From assembly GCA_024663395.1 (NCBI GenBank), contig JANFAH010000021.1:310001-374000 (forward strand): a stretch of DNA of 64,000 nucleotides, read 5' to 3'. Made by a program: the position numbers and the translations under genes. The notes beneath the pieces were generated by a model. The model did not search any database. It saw only the letters and a program-made list of their open reading frames with translations, and had not been told where the DNA came from. Shown here piece after piece: positions 32,362 through 46,050 of the stretch (its first letter is position 1; the number at the start of each line of letters is the position of its first letter). The DNA comes from Pisolithus tinctorius (Eukaryota; Basidiomycota; Agaricomycetes; Boletales; Pisolithaceae).

Positions 32362-32996
32362 TTACTTTAGTTAGATTATGCATTGCTTGGGTAATGTACC
32401 TGAATAATATACCAGTTCCGTGTCCCTTCGTATCGTATTGTGATACCCTTAAGGTCGGTAATATTGGCAACAGTGGGCTCAGTTGTCCAACTGTGTAGTA
32501 CCCGCTACCGGTGCTTGGGTGCAGGGCATATGCGCCATATGCCATGCGGTATGTGTGCCGTGTTTGTACGTTCAATTCGCCGCCTCATGGTGAAAAATGT
32601 TTTATGTGCTAAAGTTCTGAATAGTTCGGCTATTTCGTGTCATGTGCAATCATGCTTTCAGATGCCCTCGTGCTGTCACGCAGTACGGCACATGTGCACA
32701 AGTTCTCTACGTTCCACGTAAACACGCCAAGTATTACAGTAAGTTTCATCACGCAATGTGAACGACAAAAATCCGTGATCTATCACAGAAAACTACTTGC
32801 AAGGTATTACAAAAACGGATTCGTCAACACAATGATGTACGTATACCATTTCAAACGTCTGCTCTAAAACACTGTAAAATCATGACGAAGTCGTCGCTCT
32901 AACATGCACCACGTCCAAACAAACAAGATTCGTACTTCTGTTTCTTTCCTCCGCGAGTGGAGCATAGGCTACTCGGAATAATGGTCAAGAACTTCC
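32362..32996. other. Hydrophobin 3' region and convergent intergenic DNA
   Basis: About 630 bases between the hydrophobin stop and the stop of the facing ATP-citrate lyase gene. I see no gene here. Confidence 0.6.
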
Positions 32997-35900
32997 TTAC
33001 TGCATCTTGCCCAACACCCTCGGCTGTGGCACGTCAGCCATGTTGATGAAGATATCGTCTGCAGGGTGACGGTACAGAGGTGCACGGAGACGTTTCTGGT
33101 CGAGGTGGTGGCCGATGAAACCGATGGAGCGGCCGAGCACGAACAGACCATTAAGCGTGCCGATCTGTGAGAAACCCATTCGAGTTAGCAGGACGCAGGA
33201 ATTGAATTGTAAAATACGCACCTTGATGTACTCGTCGGCTTCCTCGGGTGTGAACGCACCGGAGTCGCGCAAGAGATCAACGAAGCAGACGGCAATACAC
33301 CCATCAACATTCAGGATCAGCTAAGAGGCCATCAGTAATTCGCACTAACACCACCACAAATACGATGACAGTGCGGCCCAGGCATCGAAACAACCTTCGT
33401 CCCACCTCGTTGATTTACTACGATCAAGCTGAGAAACTCACCGTATCCTTCTTGGCCGTCGTCACTTTCTCGACAGCAAGCGCGTAGTCCAACAAGGAGT
33501 GCGAGGGGAAATTTTCCATGACATATCTTTTTACGAGTTCGACACGCAAGTCGGGGTTGTTGACTGACTTGATCTTGTGTCCGATACCGGAGACTACGTT
33601 CATGGTCAAACACCACACACGCAATTGTCCAATAGAACTACTTACTCAGCCTGTTGGCCTTGCGGCTCTCATCGACAAACTCCCTGGGCGTCAAACCACG
33701 ATCCTTGGCCGAACTGAACATCGCAGCCGCCTCATCCAACGCACCACCGAACCGACTTCCGATCGTCAAGAGACCACTCGTCAAACTGCTAATCAAATCC
33801 TTGCCTGCACGGGTCGTGACGATCGTGTTCATCGCACCACTGACAGCAGGACCGTGGTCAGCCGTCAACATCAACACCATCTCAATGAACTTGGTCGCAT
33901 AGGGAGGGAGGCGGCGTTTGAACCAGAGCAAGCTGACCACACCACCGACACCAATTTCTTCCTTGAATACATCGGAAATGCGCATGCCAGCGTACATGAG
34001 CTCCTGCCCACGCTCATCGGAGATGGTTGAAATGAATGCTGCCGGCTTGCGAATTAGACCGAGCTCCTGTGCCCACTTGTAGTCCATCGGAATGACAGGG
34101 GGGTCAACCTCCCGGGCGGGGACGATCGTACCCTCCTGCGCAAGCTTGGAGTATGTCGCACGCAGGACATCAGGAAGCTGCTCGAAAGTGTCGGGAACGA
34201 TGAATCCGGCCGCACGCATCGCACGGTTCTTTGCGTCGGCAGTTTCGGAATCGGAATTGGCCATCGAGCCTGCATGGCCGAATTGGACTTCGGTGGTGAA
34301 CATCTTGGCACAAGTACCAATAGCCCATGCAACGATAGGTTTCTTGATCTCGCCGCGTTTGACAGCGTCGATAACAGCGTACTCCTCGACACCACCAACT
34401 TCACCCAAGAGGACAAGCATCTTGCAAGCGGGGTCGGCTTCATAGCGGAGCAAGTGGTCGATGAAGGTGGTTCCGGGGTAACGGTCACCACCGATAGCAA
34501 TACCCTCGTACGTTCCATTTGTGAATAGCGAAAGAATGTTGTTAAGCTCGTTGGACATGCCTCCAGATTTAGAGACGTAGCCGACGGAACCAGGGCGGTA
34601 CAGCTTCGATGAGATAATGTTGTCCATCATCCTGTACTCAAACCGTCAACAATGCGTTACGGACACCAAAAGAAAAGGAAAGGCTCACCCTCCGGAGTTT
34701 CCAATCCTGAAGCAACCAGGCTTGATACCACCGACAGTAGCAGGGCCGATGATGAGAACACCCTTATCCTTGGCGCGCCACAACAGTTCACGAGCCTGAC
34801 GTTCTGGTACACCTTCGGCGATCAAAGCGATCGCGCGGATTCCAGGGTGCTCGAGGCACTCAAGAGTGCTGGAGTAGACACTACGGCTACTAGCGAAGTT
34901 AACGACAACGTCCACGTCAGGGTGCTTGCCAACAGCCTCGGCCAGTGACGTGTAGACAGGCAAAAGCGTTTCGCGTGTACCCCAGTAGAACTTTTGGATG
35001 TGATGGCCGCCGAAGGGGTAGATCATAGCAGCCACACTGGGCCGGGAACGTTTGCAGGAGTAGTCAAAGTCGAGCATGCCCTGAATAGCACGGGGTTGGA
35101 GACCATAGACAAATGCACGAGTTTCGGCGTCGAAGGGGCGATATGAAGGCCGGCTAGCAGCATGACCATTCTCGGTCGCGGCACTTTCGAAGCGAATGAC
35201 AACATCGTCTGGTTGAGTGCGCTCTCCGTCTTCATGGATCATGCCCACTTGACTAGGCGTCGGCGCAGCGGCCGAAGAAGGAACAGACGGTGTGGCAGGG
35301 AAGGTGGCGGGTGTGACAGGTGTGGGGGGAATAGGTTGGGGTGCAAGGTCATTGGATTTGATACCCAGCGCAAGAGGGACTATCGCAGTAACATGGGTCT
35401 CGGGACCGAAAACCTGGATCGGAACGCCAAGAGATTCACCTACAGGAAGGACGATTAGAATGATACACAAAAGAGTAGACAAACTTACCAAGCAGACGCA
35501 TTGCTTTCAAACCCTCCTGGTAGTTGGGACCGCCGCGACGCACGTAGATCTTAACCTAAAGCGGCATCAGCATCTTGGAAGATCTCGTGCTCGAACACGC
35601 GTTACACACCCCGTGGGCGATCAATCCAGCCTTGGCACCCTCGAGCGCACGAATGATACCTTTGAAGGTTGCAGCAACGTTCGTGAAGTTCGCAATACCG
35701 CCACCGATGATCAGAATCTTGCCATCCGGGCGAGGGGCCGGGCGGGTAATCAAGTCCACTGACTCCGGGCATCAGTAATCGTTTGTGGGCTCCATAAGAC
35801 ACCTACAGATCGTCTTGGCGTATTCGTACGTCTGACCCTCACTAGGCGCACCACTGTACTCGCCGTAGTTGGCGAGTTCGTGTGCAAAACCGGCAGCTGC

Positions 35901-37096
35901 GATAGCGTCTGCGTATACGACGGACGCACCACCACCAGCAACCATAGTCCATACACGGCCGTTGGGGTTGAGAACAGTGAGCTTGAGAGAAGCCCCCGTG
36001 GACGCGTCAAGTTTTTGGATGTAGGCTGTGCAAAATGGGTGAGGCATGAATGGGATTCTAATAACCAAAAAAAAACATACCCTCTTCCTTCGTGAGGTCA
36101 CGACCGAACGGAGCGGGCCAGACCATTGGTGGTCCGCGGTCTGCGCCGATCTTGTTGTCGGCAGCGACGGCAGCAGATGGGTTATACACGCTAATATCTC
36201 TGGCGATGGACCACTTGGGACCACAAATGAATTCGGCTGTCTGATCGAGTTTAGCAGCCATGTCAAGGTAATGGATGGATCCATCGTCGAGGACGACGAG
36301 AGGGTTGATTTCTAGGTAAGCGAAGTGGAGGTCTACATATACGGAGTACAGACGGAGAATGAAGTCCGTGAGCGCTTCCTTGCGTTTTCCAGCCCCATAC
36401 GACGCGAGGAGGGTCTTCTGCACCTCTTCACGCGTGGGGAATGGGTTAGACGCCGAAGGAAGGGCGGGGATGTTAAGCCGAAGCGCGTGAGCATCCACGT
36501 CACCCACATCGACACCACCGGTGGACGAGAAGAGGATCGTGTCACCTGGTCGAGAAGACGTTATGCAGATGTAAGCCTCGGTGTGTTGAGGGTGCGGAAG
36601 GAATGGTTCCACGATGAAGTTATTGAGGGTGCCAACGATTGCTTCAACCTGGACGACCACGTGTTCGTCAGCCCCATATCACGCGATCACGATAGGCGGT
36701 GAAATGACTTACTCGTTGTGGTTTTCCGGCGCGATCTTGGATCCATTTCTTTGCTTCAGAGTAAGGTTTATTGAGAGCAAGCAACCCAGCCTTTCCGCGA
36801 CGCTTGATAAGCTGATCTGGCTTCGCGACAAGGGGTGTCGTATGAACCCAACCTGGGAGGGAATTATCGGGGGTGATCGCGTTGGTAGCAGGATCCCAAG
36901 AGATCTGGGCTACTTTTGGAGATGGATAGGTGAGGGCCGAATTGGCAGGGAGAGCGAAGTTGGGATGGGCGGCAGGTGCGCGCTCAAGCCAATACGCGAG
37001 GAGAAGTTTTGCATCAAATTCGCGAATAGCTGCACCAATGTCAGATCAACTCTACATACGATAGTGAATCCCAAGCTACTGACCCTTGGAGGACAT
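32997..37096 (-). CDS. ATP-citrate lyase, fused single-chain form
   Basis: Cytosolic enzyme that uses ATP, citrate and CoA to make acetyl-CoA and oxaloacetate for lipid and sterol synthesis. The eleven exons are 37096-37084, 37029-36713, 36648-36081, 36025-35807, 35758-35610, 35555-35489, 35439-34689, 34631-33646, 33593-33442, 33320-33222 and 33164-32997. They join in phase to 1162 residues. The N-terminal half is the ATP-grasp and citrate-binding part. The middle is a succinyl-CoA-synthetase-like part with the phosphohistidine loop Gly-His-Ala-Gly-Ser (near 34277). The C-terminus is the citrate-synthase-like part ([14 protein letters not shown]). Animals and basidiomycetes have one fused chain, while ascomycetes usually split it in two. 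A Ser/Pro/Thr-rich linker lies at about 35200-35350. Confidence 0.97.
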
Positions 37097-40000
37097 GATG
37101 GAAGGAATACAAGTTGGGAGGCGGATGAGCTGATATTAATGTGGTATATAAAACACTGTCTATCATTGAAACCCCCAATGTTCACACGGGGATAATATGA
37201 GCACAGCCACAGGCACTAACATAAAACCAGAAAAAGAGCTCGGCCCACTTTTCTGTTCCTTTGGGGTGTTCTACCGAGTTCGCGACCGACGATGGGGAGC
37301 TTGGAACTCCTGCCATGCGGTTAGGAAAACATTCTGACATAGTCCGCATCTGCCATTTACCATCTGTTTCATCCCGCCCCCCCCTCTGATACATCGATGT
37401 CGATTTAAAGACTGATTGATTCAACCGATCATATCAGCTATTTTTCAACCACGCCTGACCCGCGTGTCGCAACGTGTCCTTCTCCATCACCGTCCCGGGC
37501 ACCATTGGACCCTACACGTTCCTGCCTTCCTCCCGTTTACTTAAAACTTGGACGCATGCTTCGGCTGCCGGTTCCTTCGCTAGTACACGTCTAAGCAACA
37601 ACCACCTGAAATCCGTTGCTGTTGCAGGATAATAAGGCAACACCTTTGCGTCTCCTGCTTCGCCTGTTCTTTTCCCCGTTCACCTACAGGGTTCTACCAA
37701 TTCTGCCCTCGCAGTTGACGAGAATCTGTGCCTGTAACGTTGGATCAATCTTTCACCCCTTTCACACGTGATTATCGAGGGCACACCAGGCTGTGTAATT
37801 ATGTCCTGCCCAGTCCCTTCACACCCATTCTACCTGTTAAACTCCACCAACACCGATAAGAATGCCCACCGGAGCACTCTGTAGGTTTCGATACCATAGG
37901 CCAGACGTTGTTACTCCTTCCCTACCGGCTCTGGGCACGCTGTGGCTAGTGTGGCCAACGAGAAGTCGCTGAGAACGATCATCGCATCCATCGTCGGCCC
38001 CGGTTAGCTGTGTCTTCCGACGTTGTAATTATTAGGCGAGTCTTATCATGCGGTCAGCTCGGTTCCCTGCTCGGTACGTATTTCGCGAAGTCCCCGGGCA
38101 TGCTGGCGACGACTTCTTGATAGCAACGTTCCCAAGCAGCCTCTGTGCACCATGAGAGGTAGTTCACCCACGTTCTCGCCTGTGTCGGCTTGCAGTATGC
38201 AATGCACTTGCTTTGTGTCTGTATCTCGTTGTCGTGCTCCTCCGATGAATGGTAGGAAAGCTTTTCGATCGTGCTTATCACCAGAACTACTATATTTGGC
38301 GTCAAAAACCGCCACCCTGTCGGACCGCTCTTCCTTCCGCACCTCCACTTCAAAGCCTCATCGGACAGGGCTAACCTGGCTGCTACTGCAGGCATCGGCA
38401 CCGCACCTCCATGGCTCTTCTCACCGTTAGGTGTGAATTAGTCTGGATTGCCCATCGATTTAGGTGATGTGGTGGCTAGTTCTGTTGACGTTCGAGCTTG
38501 CGCTAGCGTCGTTTTGATTAGGGTCGTCATTTCTGTGCCGAACCATTACTTCTTAGTCATGAACCCCCCACATAAGTTATGTCTCCCCGACTTTTGTTGG
38601 TAACGGCGCTGTGGAAATGTCTAGGGCGCGCATCCCTGAAAAGCGTATGCTGAACATGGTCAGGCGCAAGCCTTTCACACTATTTGCTGTCGTGTGAGGC
38701 CAACTCCGACTGACGGTGTGTCCCGAGGCAATGACCAGAATTCAAATCCAGCCTAACTTTAATTCCTTCACCTGGATGCTGGGTTTGAATTATCCATGTA
38801 GAATTACTAATCGATACAGGGAGGGGATTTAGATAGCGAAGAAAGGCTGCGGCGAGTGGCGTCTGCAGCCTGCAAAAATTGCAGGAGTTACCGTACAGAG
38901 CAACCTCGACTAAAAACAAAGTCAAACACGAAAGGACGCGAGATGAACGCAGGACGATGAAACGAAGTGGGTGGGCTGGGTAATCAAAAATCGACTAAGC
39001 TAGCCAGACGGACGAGAGACAAGTCAGGAGGGTAAGGAAAAGATACCTATATGAAAACGGCCCACCTAGACGAGCCTGGTGACGCGTAGGTAAGCCAATG
39101 GTGGCTGAAAGTTTCAGGCGAAGATGGTACGAGGTAAGGACCTCGTAAAGGCAGCCGCACCCAGTTGATTAGTCTCGTATAAACAAAATTTTAAACCCAA
39201 CATAACACTCACTGCGGAAACGAGATTCTGTCAGTACAGTAAATAGACCGCGGAAGGTGGTCTGCCTGTAATACAAATGTGGCTAACCATATTCCTCAAC
39301 CAAATCTGACTGTCAGAAATATTTGTGAGCTTTTCTGTACTAAATCCAGACTTCGTGAAATCCACGCGAGCCTCGGCAAAAATCTTGACATATGGTTTGG
39401 AGACAGATCACGTGTCCATACCAAATCTGTCATCCAAACAGATCAACATATCGTCTGTCTACACCGTAAGGACTTTTCATCTACCTGGATGCTGACTGAC
39501 CTCCAGATAAGGGGATGGCTGATTTTCTCGATGTCCAGGCGTGCTTCTGCCTGCCTGCCTGTATGCCATGACACTTTCCAGACAGGTTGTCAACACTTTG
39601 CAAAATTTTCTCGAAAGCGCTCCTCTCCACCAACCCCCACCACTAGCCACCCACCGTCCCTTAGGCTCCCACACCCTCAGATATATCGGTGAGTCATTGA
39701 CACAGGTTGCTGAATGCATCGGTCACCGGACCTCTAGCAGACTGTGACAGACCTTGGTATTCACTGACTTCCAGGCGAGTCGCGAGATATCATTTGTCAC
39801 AGACACCGGCTAACAGTCATCCATGACAGCACATACCACTACTTCGTCTTCAAGTTCACCAGCATCTACCACCTCGTCGAGCGCCCCCACATCCCCGTTG
39901 ACACCCCCACACCTCATCTTTTGTCGCCATGATAGGTGGCTCAACATTGACTGTACAATGTGCGCATATACTCTCTTTTTTTGATTTTGTATGCGCCATT

Positions 40001-40632
40001 TCCACTATTTAACCACACACTTACAGACACGAAGTTTCTTTACAAGTGCACTTGGACCAGAGCAATGAAAGGATGGTGTAGTATATGTGGGATTTTCAGT
40101 AGGGAGGGTCACCGGGGGGAATTTGTATAATCTGCCTGTACACAAACTTGAATAAATCTATGCTATGACTGTACGAACAGACTATCTGGCTGGGTGATGA
40201 CTGGAGAAGGGACAAGTGACATGTTATCTGTCTGTACTACATGGCCTATGAGCTGCTGTCCGTCAGAACTGCGGCCACCGAGGCTGGCTGGACTCCAGTC
40301 AGTGTCAGAGAAGCGCGGCATTACATAACCTACCTCGACGAAGGCGGATCACCTGTCGAAGTACTTTCTATCTACAGTCCTGTTGTCTGCCCGTACAATA
40401 CCCGGTACCAGACAAAATCTCGTTTCCGCAGTGACTACTACCGTCACAAATCAGCCCCCCCACGAACAGCAGCAGCGCGTAGGAGCCTCGATGATGATGT
40501 GCTTTGCAATGCTAAGGTATGTTGCATAGGTCGCATGCGTATCAACTTCAATACATATTTATATATCCTACACCCGGAAAAAATCATCATACCCATCAAT
40601 CATCGAACGCATTTGTGGGCAAGTCAAGCATC
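37097..40632. other. Gene-poor interval between ATP-citrate lyase and the quinone reductases
   Basis: About 3.5 kb without a gene I can support. At 38046-38401 the minus strand has two overlapping frames that look weakly coding (Lys/Arg/Asp-rich, and Trp-rich), perhaps a relic. A plus-strand frame at 40241-40636 is of similar low quality. The first 300 bases should hold the promoter of ATP-citrate lyase. Confidence 0.5.
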
Positions 40633-41469
40633 CTAGAACGTGTGCTTCGAGACAGTCTCGTAGAACATCTTCCCTTGGATGGTGGCGAGTTCAAGTTCCA
40701 AGGCGCTAGGCTGACGAGAGCCATCAGCACCTGCGAACGTGCCTGCTCCCCATGGTGAACCTATCGGACAACATACTAATCAGACTTCTGTTTGAAAAAA
40801 AAAAATGCATCGAAATACGTACCACCGCGAACCTCGTTCAAGTTGGCTAGCTGTGGGAAAGCGTGCTTGTATCCAAGGGGCACGTAGATGATGCCGTGGT
40901 GGGTGAGAGTAGAAAGAGACGCTATGACGGTGCTTTCTTGACCACCACCTGGTGTGCCGGTAGAGACGAAGACGCCGGCGAATTTGCCTGACAGGGCACC
41001 AGACGCCCAAAGACCACCGGTGGCGTCCCAGAAGGCCTGCGATCAGAAACTTAGAAACGCACGCAGCAGCAACTGATGGAACGGCCCACCTTCCATTGAG
41101 CGGGGAAGTTTCCGTAACGTGTGGGGATACCAAAGAGGAAGGCATCGTAATTGGCGAGGTCTCCCGGTGCGAAGGAGGGGTAGTTCGGTTTTGGCGGAGC
41201 GTGCATCTTGGCCAAGATCTCTTCAGAGAGAGTTTCCTGGATTCTAACAGCGTGATTTGTTTAGAGCCTAGCCTATTATGTAGAGGTCATTGGGCGCGTA
41301 CTGGAAGATCTGGGCTTGGCCCCCAGCAGACTGGACACCGCTCCTAACGGCCTCAGCCACTTGATAGGTAATCAACACAACGCCAGGACCAAATCACAAA
41401 GTCAAGGCACGCACACTTTCCAATGTGGCCGTAGAGGGTATAAATGACGATGGCGACACGGGGGGACAT
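40633..41469 (-). CDS. NAD(P)H:quinone oxidoreductase, WrbA/Pst2 flavodoxin family (copy 1)
   Basis: FMN enzyme that reduces benzoquinones by two electrons. In wood-decay fungi such reductases detoxify lignin-derived quinones. Exons 41469-41415, 41359-41302, 41243-41090, 41036-40823 and 40760-40633 join in phase to 202 residues, the usual family length. Visible features are the N-terminal flavodoxin strand with Tyr-Gly-His-Ile phosphate loop, Pro-Thr-Arg-Tyr-Gly-Asn-Phe (FMN contact), Trp-Asp-Ala-Thr-Gly-Gly, Ser-Thr-Gly-Thr-x-Gly-Gly-Gly-Gln-Glu, and the C-terminal His-Gly-Ile-Ile-Tyr-Val-Pro block. Its neighbour at 42389 is a divergent duplicate sharing three intron positions. The two ATGs are 919 bp apart on opposite strands. 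Confidence 0.95.
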
Positions 41470-42388
41470 GATAAGTAGTGGAAGGAGACGAGTTTGAGGG
41501 GGATGATCGAGAGGAGATGTTGACCCAGTATTTGTAGGTCTCGGGTGTGCCCGACGTTGCTCCTAATGTGCTTTGAAAGGCACGGAGAAGACGTCACTAG
41601 GATTTCCCCCCTGTGAACCAATCCACCATATATGAGCATCGATTAGAACGAAGTTATGGATTAGCTGATTACGCGGACTTGTGCCATGCTGGCAGAACCA
41701 GACGACCTCCCCCAATTGATGCGAGGACGTCAACATTAGTAAACGGCGAACGGGCAGTACGGCTAGCGTTGATAAGCATCGGCCTCTCCAGGCTCTCCTA
41801 CTACGACTCTCCTCATAGCACAGCTGCATGAACCTCATCTTACCAGTTTAGGATGCGACGAATGCCAGAGTTTTTAATTTCTTGGGTGGGTTATGTCAGA
41901 TTATGTCATCACCTCATTAGCAATGTCCAGAAACACCTTCCATATAAAGAAATGGCTGAATCAGCGTCATTAATGCCAGCTTACCGAAGCCGCTGCGTGG
42001 AGATAACATCCTCAGGGCTTGTCCCCGAATGGACTGAACACGACCACGCTCATCCTCCATCGCCAACCCGATATGGGTGCGCGATTTCCAAGGTGATTAC
42101 AATTACACCCCCCGGTCCGTGCCATTTTGTAAGACCAGCTTGGGATGATTCAACCCTCACGTGCAACACCCCCTTCGATCATGACGATGATGCATGAGGT
42201 AGAGAAGGCGGTAGAAATCCCCCTCACAACAAATCCTATTTAAGCCCCTGAAGCCCCATTGGCAGCTTCCCAGATCTCCTGCACACAACAGTTCCTTGGT
42301 TAAAAACGTACGTGTTTGCGTCCATTTCTGTCTTTCTGCCCTCACATTCCCTCGGTCCTCGTAAACCGGCCGCCGCACTAGTACTACA
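41470..42388. promoter_or_regulatory. Shared divergent promoter region of the quinone reductase pair
   Basis: The only DNA between the two ATGs. No protein-coding segment or clear TATA box was recognised. It must contain both promoters, so joint control is possible but not shown by any motif I can name. Confidence 0.45.
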
Positions 42389-43371
42389 ATGTGTTTCCCT
42401 TCAAAGAAGCAAAAAAATAACTTTGCTGATTCAGACCCTACGCGGTCGGGTACAAAAGCTGGGGAGGTTAAAGCTGCTGAAGAGCCCAAACCTTCCGCAT
42501 CCACTGCTACTCCTGCACTTCCTGCACCTCTTGCCATCTCCGATAACCTCCAGAATATGTCTGGTCAAAGAGTTGCTATCGTCATCTACTCTATGTATGG
42601 GCACATCGCTAAAGGTGCGTCACTGTGGTTCCATCGCAAGGGAATGTACAAACGAGATCCTCTTCCAGTCGCTGAAGCCGTCAAGGGAGGCATTAACAGC
42701 GCAGGCGGTAACGCCACCATCTACCAGTACGTCTCCCCCTTGATCCACCTGGCCCTTCCCTCCTAACGCTCCCTTCTTAGAATTCAAGAAACTCTCTCCG
42801 AAGACGTTCTCAAACTCCTCAAGGCCCCTCCTCGCCCAGACTACCCTATCATTGTCCCAGGCGACCTCGTCAACTTCGATGCCTTCCTCTTCGGCGTACC
42901 AACTCGCTTCGGTAACTTCCCCGCCCAATGGAAGGCGTTCTGGGACGCAACGGGTGGGTTATGGAGCAAGGGCGCGCTTTCAGGGAAGATGTGCAGCATG
43001 TTCGTTTCTACGGGTACGCAAGGCGGTGGACAGGAAGTCACGGTTATGAATGCCTTGTCGACCTTCGTCCACCATGGGATGATATACGTTCCCTTGGGGT
43101 ATAAGAATACCTTCGCGCAAATGTCAAACCTGTCGGAAATACACGGCGGTGCGTACAACACTCCCATTGTCGCAGTGGTCATGCTGACGCGTAGTCATTC
43201 TTTTGCCTGTTACCTTCTTTCATTTGCCTTGGATGCGCAGGATCGCCTTGGGGTTCAGGTACCTTTGCTGGCTCAGACGGTTCCCGTCAACCTTCAGCGC
43301 TTGAACTTGAGATCGCGTCGCTCCATGGAAAGACGTTCTGGGAAATAGTTTCCAAGCACAAGTTCCAGTAG
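42389..43371 (+). CDS. NAD(P)H:quinone oxidoreductase, WrbA/Pst2 flavodoxin family (copy 2, N-terminal extension)
   Basis: Exons 42389-42614, 42669-42726, 42781-43148 and 43241-43371 join in phase to 260 residues. The first 56 residues are an added Lys/Ser/Pro-rich stretch not present in copy 1. It starts Met-Cys-Phe-Pro, with Cys at position 2 and basic residues close behind, so lipid modification or other membrane association is conceivable but unproven. From there the flavodoxin fold matches copy 1 motif by motif. Introns 1, 2 and 3 sit at the same codons and phases as introns 1, 2 and 4 of copy 1. Copy 2 lacks copy 1's third intron. The last intron is 92 bp. Confidence 0.95.
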
Positions 43372-43737
43372 ATATCCACATTGGGGATACCCAGTGAACT
43401 GTGGAATAGGTTGTTGGTGACTCATCGAAACCCGTGCCTGCCTGATGCTTTGATCGAAGTCTACATACATCTGTTTTCTTAGTGTAATTTCGCGATATGT
43501 CACGTAATCAAAGGCCCCCCTTTCCCTCCGTAAAGTACCAAGGCGGCCGTGAACGCCCATGGGACGGCGTCCGCAGGAAAGGTTAAGCTATTTAAGTGTG
43601 GCTCTGTCTCTCACTTAGTAAGTACTGTGACTTCAAACGCCTGCAATCGTTCTCTGTATTCACATCAATCCCAGATCCGGTGCACTAAGAATTGCGCCCC
43701 CAATTTATGATACACGTCTTGACACTAGCAAAATATC

Positions 43738-45903
43738 CTACACGAACCCCACGTCCTCGGCCCAGCTAAAATTTGATCCGACGCGGTCAACCGAGATGTC
43801 TTCTTCCATCGGGGCCGTAGGTGCACCTGGCCAAGAAACATTATCGTCCTTGCCCTTGACAGCCTGTGTGAAAAGGTCAGCGCGTGTTGGATTAAAAAGA
43901 TGAGTGAGATTTCTTTTTTTTTTTAATTAAAAAAGAAGCATCACGGAGAAACAACGGTCATTTTTCGGTCGGACGCACTCGTGCTGACCCAAAATAGGCG
44001 TCGTGAAAATGCGATATAACAAACCTTTGCCAAGTACTCTTTACTCCTCGCCATCTCCCTCTCCAACCTTGCCAACAAGGTACACTGTTCTTGAGCACTG
44101 CCCAATACCTTATCTACATCCGCTTTCCCGAATTGGAATGGCGGATCTGAGAATGAGACGGTACCATCTGCAGAAAGACGCGCGCATATCTCCGAAGATT
44201 GGATCTGTCCTCCCCCCCGAGATCCATGCGTTGTTGGGTCAGTTCAGTGTGATTAATTCGTAGACGAGTCTGTATGGACAGGACTGACCATGTCAAAGAT
44301 GAGCGTTCGGACATGGCTTTCATTTTCGATCCCAACGGCACGGCCGATATCCGAAAGGTGTAGCGTCAGGTATGTTGCGGTAAGCTTCCGAATGGACCAA
44401 CGTGGTGCTCGCTCAAGAGCCTCATTGATGAGTCCGAGTGTTTTCTCCTATGAATCAACGCGTCAACGTCCACCCCAACAGTTAGCAACAGTTGCGGTCT
44501 GCTTACAGCAGAGAACAAGGGACCTTCAGCCTCCACAATAGTTCGCAACTGACTACGATGGTGAGGGTACGCATTCACGAACGCAGAGTATGGCGTGTTC
44601 TTGAAGAGACGTGACAGATTCGGGTGAGTATACTTTGGCAGCGGCGACGTCTGCGAAACAGAGAGGTGCCGTCAGCTCCCCGTCATACGCACAAAGAAGA
44701 TCTAATCACTTTTCCTTCGCGAATTAGCTGAACCAGTACGAGTTTCTTCAACGCTTCCAGTTGTATAGCAGCAGGTACAGCACCAGGACTGCACGCGCAG
44801 ATCTCAAAGTATTCCTCCGCTTCTGCCCACCGCCTCAAAGCGGCGTATATCATCCCACCCGCATAATGGTACACCAAATTGTCATTGTAGGTCAAATCGG
44901 AAATGGCAAGATCGATCGTCGTGATGGGGTGTGCGAGAATAGGAAGGGCAACTGTGAACGCGCGCGAGGAGACGCATATCTGCAAACGTCATCAGTCCAT
45001 CAGCGCGGGAAAAGAATCCCACGTCGCAGAAAGACACGCTTCGACAAGCTTACCCTCGCGAAGATAGGGTGGATGGTTGTGAGATGAGATGGCGATGGTG
45101 AATACCGAAGGAGAAGAGCCTGCATAGGCAAGATGGCAGCTCGAAGCTGGGGAAGGCGATCGTATCATCAGCTTCTTGCAGTTCGAGATATTCTATAGAA
45201 CCCTACGTTGCCTTCTTGTTCAGCCGCTTGAACGATACCCGCTGCTAATAACGTGACTGAATGGCAGGCTCAGCACGCACACCACAAGATTACAAATGTT
45301 AATGAGTAGCATCGCACCTCGGTCAGGGGCAAATCGTGCTTGCTCTGCTACGAAATTGCTGCAAAAGTCCTCTATGTAATTCAGGGGTGGGCGTGGTGCA
45401 CTGGGAACATGAAGCCGGGCAGATCTGTGAAAGAGTGTGTATGTCGCTTCTATTAACACCAAAACAAAGGTATGATTGACGAACAAGATGTAGAGGATGC
45501 CTAACGTATTGGCTTGTATATCAAGTATGGCCAAGGGGTCTTGACCTTCGGGGAGCATACTAGCAAGAACGACTTCTCTGACTTCCTTGGGTGCGAAGTT
45601 TTTGAGATATTGGCTTAGGTGAGGCGGAGACGTGGCCGTCGTAATAGCTGTGATGACGTTCATGAGGGAGATATCATTGTCAATGCCAACAGGCATTAGG
45701 GGTACTGCTCCAGTTGACGGTGACGGTGGTGGTGCGCCAGGTGCCGTCGGAGGGAGTGCGACTACCGCTGCAGGTGTTGTCGCCTCTGCAGCCACTATTG
45801 ATACAGAGGCGGACGTGGATGCGGTAGGAGATGTCGATGATGGCTCCTCGGGCTCCATCGCGCGGGGTGGTTGTTCCGGTGGGCTTGGAAGGCTCTCGCT
45901 CAT
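43738..45903 (-). CDS. COP9 signalosome complex subunit 3
   Basis: PCI-domain subunit of the COP9 signalosome, which removes Nedd8 from cullin ubiquitin ligases. The nine exons 45903-45485, 45424-45318, 45241-45207, 45146-45054, 44979-44710, 44650-44507, 44447-44289, 44204-44025 and 43863-43738 join in phase to 510 residues. An 80-residue Ser/Thr/Ala/Pro-rich N-terminus is followed by helical repeats (the block around 44900 reads as in other CSN3 proteins, with Leu-Thr-Tyr-Asn-Asp-Asn-Leu and a His-Tyr-Ala-Gly-Gly motif). A winged-helix PCI end follows (Ile-Gln-Ser-Ser-Glu-Ile, Gly-Thr-Val-Ser-Phe). Intron 1 uses a GTTCGT donor and intron 3 GTAGGG, both slightly off consensus. The gene faces copy 2 of the quinone reductase tail to tail. 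Confidence 0.92.
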
Positions 45904-46050
45904 CGTAACCAGGGGTTACAGTGCCTACGACGAAGATCAAAAGAAGAAAACGGTTTATTAATACTGTACGCCTCGAAGGTTATAATCAAGGTTGCGGGGT
46001 CGTGAAAGCCTTGAGTAAAGCCCCGCCATCCTGATGTGTGGGGACCGGCT

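Noticed and set aside
38046..38430. Possible small gene in the gene-poor interval
   Set aside because: Two minus-strand frames and one plus-strand frame compete, with no splice model, start context or domain.
45632..45961. Gly/Ala-rich plus-strand frame
   Set aside because: Mirror of the low-complexity N-terminus of CSN3 on the minus strand.
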